This document shows, piece by piece, positions 44,521-51,504 of a stretch of 64,000 nt of DNA. This DNA is from Runella slithyformis DSM 19594 (GTDB lineage Bacteria > Bacteroidota > Bacteroidia > Cytophagales > Spirosomataceae), in the NCBI RefSeq assembly GCF_000218895.1, contig NC_015703.1:3237001-3301000 (forward strand). The letters are read 5' to 3'. Position 1 is the stretch's first letter. Every line of letters starts with the position of its first letter. The translations under genes were made by a program, and so were the position numbers. The notes below the pieces were generated by a model that saw nothing but the letters and a program-made list of their open reading frames with translations, searched no databases and was not told where the DNA came from.

Positions 44521-47454
44521 ATGTCTATGAAGCTCCTGAGGGCAGGTATAGTTAGCTTTTTTCTATTACTCACCGGCCTTACCGCCCTTGCCCAAACCAT
44601 CACGGGGAGTGTGGTGGATGCACAAACCAATGAACCCCTCCCGTTTGTCAACGTATTTATCAGTAATACGACCAAAGGCACTCAAACCGACGTCAAAGGC
44701 GCTTTTGTGTTAAAAGTTCAAACAGCGGGCTACGCCAAAGTGGTGGCGTCGATGGTAGGGTATAAAACCGTAGAACAGGAGTTTGTGCTTCGGCCCGACG
44801 AAACACGTCGGCTGGCCATTCGCCTCAGTGTGGATACCAAATTTTTGAATGAAGTAAAGATCTCAGGCAAACGCGACAGGCAATGGAAGCGATTGTACAA
44901 AGATTTTGAGCGAGAATTTTTGGGACGTTCTAAAAACGCCCGCAACAGTGCGGTCAAAAATCCCTACGACGTAGATGTGATTAGAAAGCGAGGGACCCTC
45001 ACGGCCAACGCCGCCAAAAGCATTGAAATTGACAACAAAGCCTTGGGATACCATTTGTCCTACCAATTGGAAGGCTTTGAATCTTCAGGAGAAGCGTATC
45101 AATTCAGCGGGCAACTGCTTTTTAAGCCTATGCCGCCGGCCAACGAGACGGAAGCCCGAACGTGGGAGCGCAATCGCAATGAGACCTACCGAGGCTCGTT
45201 GCGGCATTTTCTGGCGGCTGTTGTTCAGAAAAAAAGCCGACAGGAAGGATTCAGGGTCTATTTGGAGGAAGCGCCTGCCGAAAAGCTGAGGCGAAGTCGA
45301 TACTTCAAGAACAATTCTCTCATTGAAATCAACGTCGATACCCTGGCCAAGTTCAACGCGGCACTGCAACGCGTCACTATTCGCGGACAACGTTATGAAA
45401 TTCATTACCTCCATCGCTCTGACCCGCAGAATTGGTATTTTGACCTGAACGAAGAAGTATCGTGGCTGGAAATTAAGAGTGATTTTCTGGCTTTTTCGTA
45501 CAACGGAATCGTGGAAAATTCAAGGCAACTCGAAACCATCGGCAGCATGAGCAAGCGCCGTGTAGCCGATCTGTTACCGGAAGATTTCCTGCCTACCGAT
45601 ACCGCTCCTTCAGACCGCGTCGAAGATTCCGGCGTGATTCCTCATTACCAAAAACAGGAAAAGATCATTCTTACCACCGACCGTGATGCGTATATTCCCG
45701 GCGATACCGTTCATTTTCAGTTACAGGTGATGGATGCCACCTCGTATGCTCCAAGCGCTCAAAGTCTTGTCTATCTGACGATCCGCACACCGCAACAATG
45801 GATAGAGCAACAAAAGATATGGGTAGCCCGTGGCAGTTACCGGGGAAGATGGGTCATTCCGGACTCCCTGAAAGGTACCTATCAACTGATTGCTCACAAT
45901 CAGTGGGCGCGTAATTTTGACGAACGTTTTTGGGCAAGAAAGAACATCCGGATCATTACCGATTCAGGGCCCGTTTCTGCGGCATCGGATACGGTTCAGC
46001 TCCGTTTTTTTCCGGAAAGCGGCACACTTCTGGCGGGCGTTCCCAACCGCGTCGGAATATCGAGCTTTACGGTTGAAGGACATCCTGTATCTGTACAGGG
46101 ATGGCTGATCACCGCCAAGGGAGATACACTTTGTGGATTTAAAAGTAATGACCGGGGCTACGGCGATTTTTTCATGACTCCGCCGGCCGACGAGACCGTC
46201 AAAGCCGTCTTCGGACATAACCGTGTGCAGGAGTTTCTGAAGGCTTCGCCCAAAGGCTTTATTATGCAAACCGATGCCCTGCGAGACTCCGTCGTCAGCG
46301 TCCGGCTCATCAATACTTTGAGGCCCGCCGAATGGAAACCGTTGCGGTTTATCGTTCATCTGCGCGGTCAATTGCTTTTTGAAGCCCTGATTACGCCCAA
46401 AAGCCCTATAACCTTCATCAAAATTCCGCGCGAAGACCTGGAAGGAACGGGGGTTATGCAGCTTTTGCTCTTGGATGCACTCAATCAGCCCATCGCTTCC
46501 CGGGCATTTTACCAACCGGCCGAAGAAGAACAAACTGTTTTTTCGCCTCACCTGTTTGAGGCGGAGCTCTACGGCTGCCGATTGGATTCAGGTATTTGGT
46601 CCGGCACACCTCTCTCGCTCAAAAGTCTTGATTTATTGCTGCTCACCCATCCGATTCGTTCCTATCATTCAGCAACCCCGGATGCTTTTAAGTACGAATC
46701 AGGGATATCGCTGAAAGGGCAAATTACTCAACCCTCCGGAAAACCGATTTCCGGGGTTTCGGTCCTTGGACTTGTCAATGCTGATTCTACCCGATTGAGC
46801 TTTGACATAAAAACTAATGAAGCGGGGCGCTATGTCACTCCCCCGCTTCAGTTTTTTGGTAACGCTGATGTGGTGATTCAGGTCCAAAGCGACAAAGCGG
46901 CCCGAACCGTGATCAACCCCGATACCTTACCTGAATACGTCCCCCAATGGCTATGGTTTCCAACGGCTTCCACTACTGAAAAGCAAATGCAACAGTTAAT
47001 AAATCAGTGGAGGAATACAAACACGTCTGATATTCAGTCTGCATCCAATGGGCCAAGGCGGGATTTTCGCAGAAATTATGCTTCGGCAAGCGAAACCATA
47101 TTGATCAATGATCGTCTCATGGACGGGCAGTCATTTCTTCAAATTCTGGTTAAAAAAGGTAAAAATATCAAGGTAGACAATGACGGCGCTTATTTTGCTG
47201 ACATGGGAAATTCGAAAGCAAACGGCAAACGCACGGCACTTTTCATTGATGGATTATCGACCAATTGGGAATCGGTACAAACACTGAAGTGGATCAATAT
47301 AGAAGCCATCGACCTGCTGAAAGAGCCTTCGGCAGTGAAAGCCTTGGGCAGCGAACCCACCAACGGGGCTATTAATGTGCTGCTGAAGCCCGAAAGCACT
47401 TTTTTATCAAGTCAGAACATTAAACGGATCATCGTGAGAGGATTTGAGAGATGA
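44521..47454 (+). CDS. CarboxypepD-regulatory/macroglobulin-like protein with degenerate TonB plug
   Basis: This 977-aa secreted protein has a signal peptide (LLTGLTALAQ), then a CarboxypepD_reg-like domain (TITGSVVDAQTNEPLPFVNV, residues about 25-110). A middle region carries an MG2-type macroglobulin domain near residue 380 (LTTDRDAYIPGDTVHFQLQV). A second regulatory-like Ig domain follows near 730 (LKGQITQPSGKPISGVSVLG). The C-terminus resembles a TonB plug (SNGPRRDFRR... ALFIDGLSTNWESV, IEAIDLLKEPSAVKALG) but no barrel follows. This layout recurs in Bacteroidota and is of unknown function, perhaps an outer-membrane or surface component. Confidence 0.82.
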   Translation: MSMKLLRAGIVSFFLLLTGLTALAQTITGSVVDAQTNEPLPFVNVFISNTTKGTQTDVKGAFVLKVQTAGYAKVVASMVGYKTVEQEFVLRPDETRRLAIRLSVDTKFLNEVKISGKRDRQWKRLYKDFEREFLGRSKNARNSAVKNPYDVDVIRKRGTLTANAAKSIEIDNKALGYHLSYQLEGFESSGEAYQFSGQLLFKPMPPANETEARTWERNRNETYRGSLRHFLAAVVQKKSRQEGFRVYLEEAPAEKLRRSRYFKNNSLIEINVDTLAKFNAALQRVTIRGQRYEIHYLHRSDPQNWYFDLNEEVSWLEIKSDFLAFSYNGIVENSRQLETIGSMSKRRVADLLPEDFLPTDTAPSDRVEDSGVIPHYQKQEKIILTTDRDAYIPGDTVHFQLQVMDATSYAPSAQSLVYLTIRTPQQWIEQQKIWVARGSYRGRWVIPDSLKGTYQLIAHNQWARNFDERFWARKNIRIITDSGPVSAASDTVQLRFFPESGTLLAGVPNRVGISSFTVEGHPVSVQGWLITAKGDTLCGFKSNDRGYGDFFMTPPADETVKAVFGHNRVQEFLKASPKGFIMQTDALRDSVVSVRLINTLRPAEWKPLRFIVHLRGQLLFEALITPKSPITFIKIPREDLEGTGVMQLLLLDALNQPIASRAFYQPAEEEQTVFSPHLFEAELYGCRLDSGIWSGTPLSLKSLDLLLLTHPIRSYHSATPDAFKYESGISLKGQITQPSGKPISGVSVLGLVNADSTRLSFDIKTNEAGRYVTPPLQFFGNADVVIQVQSDKAARTVINPDTLPEYVPQWLWFPTASTTEKQMQQLINQWRNTNTSDIQSASNGPRRDFRRNYASASETILINDRLMDGQSFLQILVKKGKNIKVDNDGAYFADMGNSKANGKRTALFIDGLSTNWESVQTLKWINIEAIDLLKEPSAVKALGSEPTNGAINVLLKPESTFLSSQNIKRIIVRGFER

Positions 47455-47692
47455 CGGGAACGCAGGGTTTAAAACCGCAAAATCATGAACCGAAAAATGC
47501 AAAATGTAAAAGTGAATAAAATGCGGGAATGCTCTGCGGAACTGCGTCTTTGCGTGTGTAGCATGAAGTTTTTTTTCAAAACCTTCGCGCTCTTTTTACC
47601 ATTTTGACAATCAACGAAGCGCTTTTTTGCAAAAAAGGCATTTTTTTCTTGGTTAGTTTTAAAGTTTACCTTTATTTTGCACCCACATTTTT
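47455..47692. other. Intergenic region before the asd leader
   Basis: No gene is supported. The promoter of asd should lie at its right end, around the TTTATTTTGC at 47671-47680, which is a near match to the TAnnTTTG box. Confidence 0.35.
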
Positions 47693-47808
47693 ATCGTCAC
47701 TGTGAACACAAAGAAATCTAAATAGACACGCGGAGCCTGATGGGATATTGACCCCACCATGCCAGCGTGTTTGTCCGGATTCTTAACCTTCACGGTGACG
47801 ATTTTTTT
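47693..47808 (+). ncRNA. Structured RNA element in the asd leader (candidate sRNA or attenuator)
   Basis: ATCGTCACTGTGAA (47693-47706) pairs with TTCACGGTGACGAT (47789-47802) as a continuous 14-bp helix with one U-G wobble, and T7 follows at once. Inside, further nested helices are possible: AAGAAATC with GGATTCTT (47711-47718 and 47777-47784), ACACGC with GCGTGT (47726-47731 and 47765-47770), and TGGG with CCCA (47741-47744 and 47753-47756). The result is a rod-like hairpin of about 110 nt ending in a terminator-style U-run, 45 bp before the asd ATG. I cannot match it to a named RNA family. It could be a free small RNA or a leader that controls asd. Confidence 0.5.
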
Positions 47809-47853
47809 ATGTACCACCGTCAACTTTAATTTAACTCAAACAAAAGCAAACCA

Positions 47854-48864
47854 ATGAAAATCGCAGTAGTAGGCGCTACCGGTTTGGTAGGCAGCGAAAT
47901 CCTCAAAGTACTCGAAGAGCGCAACTTCCCCGTCACAGAATTGATCCCCGTCGCATCCGAAAGATCGGTTGGTAAACAGGTGACGTTCAAGGGTAAACAA
48001 TATACCATCGTAAGCTTTGAAGATGCCATTGCTGCAAAACCTGCGATCGCGATCTTCTCGGCAGGCGGCGGCACTTCTTTGGCCCTGGCCCCCAAATTTG
48101 CCGAAGCGGGCATTACGGTTATCGACAATTCATCGGCATGGCGCATGGACCCGACCAAAAAATTGGTCGTGCCTGAGATCAACGCGTACACGCTCACCAA
48201 AGAAGATAAGATCATTGCCAACCCCAACTGCTCCACCATTCAGATGGTAGTGGTTTTGAATCCGTTGCACAAACGTTTTGGAATCAAACGCGTGGTGGTT
48301 TCGACTTATCAGTCGGTGACCGGAACGGGTAAAGCCGCCGTAGACCAACTGTTTGCAGAGCGCACCGGCGACACCACCGTCGCAAAAGTCTATCCGCACC
48401 CCATCGACCTTAACGTGTTGCCGCACATTGATGTGTTTTTGGACAACGGGTATACCAAAGAAGAAATGAAGATGACCAACGAAACCAAGAAGATAATGAT
48501 GGACGACAGCATCGCGGTCACGGCTACGACGGTGCGCATCCCTACCATCGGCGGTCACTCGGAAGCGGTTAACATCGAATTTGAAAATGAGTTTGAACTG
48601 AGCGAAATCTACGAAATCTTAGGCCAAGCCGAAGGAGTAGTGATTCAGGACGATCCTAAAAATAAAATCTATCCGATGCCTCTCACGGCCCACGGCAAAG
48701 ACGAAACGTTTGTCGGGCGGATCCGTCGTGACGAATCACAGCCTAAAACGCTGAACCTTTGGATCGTAGCCGATAACCTCCGCAAAGGAGCCGCGACCAA
48801 CGCCGTGCAGATCGCTGAGTATTTGGCCACTCACAACTTGGTGGAAGTAGTCGAATTGGTATAA
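47854..48864 (+). CDS. asd: Aspartate-semialdehyde dehydrogenase
   Basis: This 336-aa enzyme reduces aspartyl-4-phosphate to aspartate-semialdehyde with NADPH, in the lysine/diaminopimelate, threonine and methionine pathway. It has the Rossmann start MKIAVVGATGLVGSEILKVL and the catalytic Cys126 in NPNCSTIQM. The substrate-binding His is in TIGGHSEAVN. Length and motifs are standard. It stands alone, preceded by a structured leader (47693-47808) and followed by a strong terminator. Confidence 0.96.
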   Translation: MKIAVVGATGLVGSEILKVLEERNFPVTELIPVASERSVGKQVTFKGKQYTIVSFEDAIAAKPAIAIFSAGGGTSLALAPKFAEAGITVIDNSSAWRMDPTKKLVVPEINAYTLTKEDKIIANPNCSTIQMVVVLNPLHKRFGIKRVVVSTYQSVTGTGKAAVDQLFAERTGDTTVAKVYPHPIDLNVLPHIDVFLDNGYTKEEMKMTNETKKIMMDDSIAVTATTVRIPTIGGHSEAVNIEFENEFELSEIYEILGQAEGVVIQDDPKNKIYPMPLTAHGKDETFVGRIRRDESQPKTLNLWIVADNLRKGAATNAVQIAEYLATHNLVEVVELV

Positions 48865-48886
48865 CATTAACGCATATCAAACGCGC

Positions 48887-48925
48887 AGGCGTCTGACGGT
48901 TTTAAACCGTCGGACGCCTTTTTTT
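48887..48925 (+). terminator. Rho-independent terminator of asd
   Basis: AGGCGTCTGACGGTTT pairs with AAACCGTCGGACGCCT (ending 48919) and T7 follows. Its core GGCGTCTGACGG recurs in the terminator at 51342-51380. Confidence 0.9.
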
Positions 48926-49066
48926 ATGTACATCGCCAACATCTCTTTCGCTTTAATGCGCTTTTTTCACGGTTTAATTCGTAAATAGCACCATTCACCC
49001 AATCATTTTTAGAAGCGCCGGACAGCCCTGTTAGCTTTGTTTCATCAAAAGAAAAACACTGTTCCA

Positions 49067-50155
49067 ATGACACTTGTCTGCACAAACACCTTGACTGAAC
49101 TCAGTAATCTGGCATACCAAATGCCTTATCAAATGACGGAAGCAAACAAAGAAAGCCTCAATGCTATCCATGAAGAATCGGTAGAAGATTTAGACGACCC
49201 AACGTCGCTGTTTGCATACACGCTCACCAAAGCCATGCGTAAACATTTTGGGCAGGATGCTGCTCAGGAGCATATTTACCTACAACGGTTTGAAATACCG
49301 CAAATTCGTTTGTTTGAGTTACTCATTCAGCAGTTCCCATTAGCCAATTTGAGCCAACACTGTACCAATACACTCCTCATTGATGCGCTCAGCCAACATA
49401 CCCACCCGGTGCTGATGGACATTGGAATCGGTACAGGTTTTCAGGTAATGAACATCATCGAAGGACTAACCAAACGCACCGACTGCCAAATTCAACAACT
49501 CACCATTGTTGGCATAGAGCCTTTTGCCGATGCCGTAGACACTGCCCGCCAAAATATAAACCGCGTAGCTCAAAATGCCGATTTTGGGGTCAGTCTCGTA
49601 ACCCGCGTGGCTTTCATCGAAGCACTATCTTTGGATGAATTGCGCCAAATGCTCCCCAACCAATACGATGGACTGTACGTAAATGCTTCGTTTGCATTGC
49701 ATCATATTCAGCAGCACAGTCAGCGGAAGATGGTTTTCGAGAACCTAAAGGCCTTGCAAATCAATGTGTTGGCATTAAGCGAGCCCAACTCAGACCACTA
49801 CGAACCCATCTACGCCCGACGTTTCCAAAACTGTGTCAATCACTACGGAGCCCTTTTTCGCATCATTGATACCCTCGCCATCTCCGATACCGAAAAAGCC
49901 GCGCTCAAACTCTTTTTCAGCCGTGAAATAGACGATGTATTGGGACATTCGGAAGAAGTGCGGGTAGAAAAGCACTATGCTATCGAGCAATGGAGGGAGC
50001 TTCTCACAGAAACAGGTTTTGTTTTACAGAAACGTTTGGCTACGTTTGAATATACCCAACTTAACGGTACGCATTTACAAACTGATCTCTCCGATCGGTA
50101 CGCAACCGTTTTTGAAAACGAAGAAATCACCGGTCTCTTTTGGGCGGTCCTATAG
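49067..50155 (+). CDS. Bacterial GRAS-domain protein (Rossmann methyltransferase-like)
   Basis: This 362-aa protein reads as a full GRAS domain. Residues 80-110 match the first leucine-rich region (FELLIQQFPLANLSQHCTN). The VHIID-type motif is VLMDIGIGTGFQ (115-126) followed by a LTIVGIEP strand. Near residue 239 comes EPNSDHYEPIYARRF, then HYGALFRIID (the PFYRE-type region). REIDDVLG (about 286) follows, and the C-terminus resembles SAW, with EQWRELLTETGF and a final GLFWAVL. GRAS domains are known from plants (DELLA, SCARECROW) and from a smaller set of bacteria, where comparative work placed them among Rossmann-fold methyltransferases. The start was moved from a TTG (49037) to ATG 49067. 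The HisC-like gene follows after 37 bp, which suggests that both act on one small molecule. Confidence 0.8.
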   Translation: MTLVCTNTLTELSNLAYQMPYQMTEANKESLNAIHEESVEDLDDPTSLFAYTLTKAMRKHFGQDAAQEHIYLQRFEIPQIRLFELLIQQFPLANLSQHCTNTLLIDALSQHTHPVLMDIGIGTGFQVMNIIEGLTKRTDCQIQQLTIVGIEPFADAVDTARQNINRVAQNADFGVSLVTRVAFIEALSLDELRQMLPNQYDGLYVNASFALHHIQQHSQRKMVFENLKALQINVLALSEPNSDHYEPIYARRFQNCVNHYGALFRIIDTLAISDTEKAALKLFFSREIDDVLGHSEEVRVEKHYAIEQWRELLTETGFVLQKRLATFEYTQLNGTHLQTDLSDRYATVFENEEITGLFWAVL

Positions 50156-50192
50156 ATCATACACTCCTACAACCTCTTACCTCTCAATACTC

Positions 50193-51299
50193 ATGCAATT
50201 CATATCAACTCCGGCATCGCTCTGCCGGGCAGCCTCCGACTTTGCCTCTATCCAACAAACTCTTCTTCAGGAAAGACAGTCTGACCTACCCACACGCTTA
50301 CACTGCAACGAGACAGCCTTTGATTTACCACACGCTTTAAAACAGGAGTTGGCGCTCAAAATGGCCGATTTAGCGTGGAATCGTTACCCTGATTTTTACA
50401 ATACCGAACTTACTGCCCTCATGGCACAACACGTAGGTGTGCTACCCGAGAATATTCTTTTAGGCAATGGCTCCTCGCAACTGATTCAGCAAATCTTCAG
50501 TTGCTGCGCCAAATTTTTGTCTGCGGCCATTATTGAACACCCGACATTCACCTTTTACCATCAGGTATGTCATAATGAACGATTGCCTTACCAAACCTGG
50601 CAAATTGCGGACGACGGCAGTTACGATTTAGATACATTTCCCGCCACCGAAGAACCTGCTTTGGTGGTATTGACCTCGCCCAACAATCCTCTGGGGACTG
50701 CTTTGCCCCAACAACTCATAGAAACTTTATTGCTACGGTACCCGCATTGTATTTTTGTGATAGATGAAGCCTATGCCGAATTCGCGGATGGTACCGCGGT
50801 TTCACTTGTTCAGAAATACACCAATTTACTGGTCATAAAAACACTGTCTAAAGGATACGGCCTGCCAAGCGTGCGGTTTGGTTATTTGGCGGGAAGTGCC
50901 GAATTAGTACAATTACTCAAAAAATTCACCGTTCCCTTTACCGTCAACAGTTTCACAGAATTGATCGTAAATGAACTCATTACCAATCCTGCCGTGAGCA
51001 AAGCCGTTCGTATCAATCGTGAGAGAGTCAAAAACTTACGCGATTTTGTTTATCACCAACTCCACGACATGAGCAGCGACGATTCGTTTAGCGTACAGGC
51101 CTCTGCCGCCAATTTTTTACTGCTTCGTTTTGAAGACGACTTGATGCTCCAACAACTCAAGTCGATGTTTGACAGCAATCAGATAGTGGTGAGTTATCCA
51201 CTCCCTAACTGCCTCCGGCTGACGATCGGCACCGAAGTCGAAATGAGCCGCGTATTACGCATTATCAGAAAGGGTGTTTCGGTAGCGGCTGTTGTTTAA
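50193..51299 (+). CDS. HisC-like PLP-dependent aminotransferase
   Basis: This 368-aa class I/II aminotransferase resembles histidinol-phosphate aminotransferase. It shows GNGSSQL (91-97), SPNNPLG (162-168), DEAYAEF (191-197) and the PLP Lys220 in KTLSKGYGLPSVRFG. A long frame upstream (from 49977) overlaps the GRAS gene in another phase and has no homology, so ATG 50193 is used. As the second gene after the GRAS gene and away from other his genes, it is probably not HisC itself but a relative that acts on another amino or keto compound. A terminator at 51342-51380 ends the pair. Confidence 0.88.
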   Translation: MQFISTPASLCRAASDFASIQQTLLQERQSDLPTRLHCNETAFDLPHALKQELALKMADLAWNRYPDFYNTELTALMAQHVGVLPENILLGNGSSQLIQQIFSCCAKFLSAAIIEHPTFTFYHQVCHNERLPYQTWQIADDGSYDLDTFPATEEPALVVLTSPNNPLGTALPQQLIETLLLRYPHCIFVIDEAYAEFADGTAVSLVQKYTNLLVIKTLSKGYGLPSVRFGYLAGSAELVQLLKKFTVPFTVNSFTELIVNELITNPAVSKAVRINRERVKNLRDFVYHQLHDMSSDDSFSVQASAANFLLLRFEDDLMLQQLKSMFDSNQIVVSYPLPNCLRLTIGTEVEMSRVLRIIRKGVSVAAVV

Positions 51300-51341
51300 C
51301 CAAAAGCCCAAAATAGCCCGATAGTTGATACAAAAGTCCCT

Positions 51342-51380
51342 AAGGCGTCCGGCGATTGGAAACCGTCAGACGCCTTTTTT
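51342..51380 (+). terminator. Terminator after the GRAS/aminotransferase pair
   Basis: AAGGCGTCCGGCG pairs with CGTCAGACGCCTT (51364-51376) with T6 following. The stem sequence is nearly the same as that of the asd terminator. Confidence 0.8.
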
Positions 51381-51504
51381 ATTAATTTTATTTCGTGCTT
51401 CCCAATAGGTTTCCGAACTTTGCGTTATTTTCTTTGCAACCGACAACCGGTTTGTCGGCATTTCATTTTGATGATCAAGATCATACGTACAAAGGTTGAA
51501 GCCA

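Noticed and set aside
47693-47808. The asd leader structure considered as SRP, 5S or 6S RNA
   Set aside because: The apical GGAA-type SRP motif and the 5S consensus are absent, and 6S could not be shown without a covariance search, so it is left unnamed.
49977-50192. N-terminal extension of the aminotransferase overlapping the GRAS gene
   Set aside because: The extra 72 codons have no homology and overlap the end of the GRAS gene in another frame. ATG 50193 gives the normal family start.
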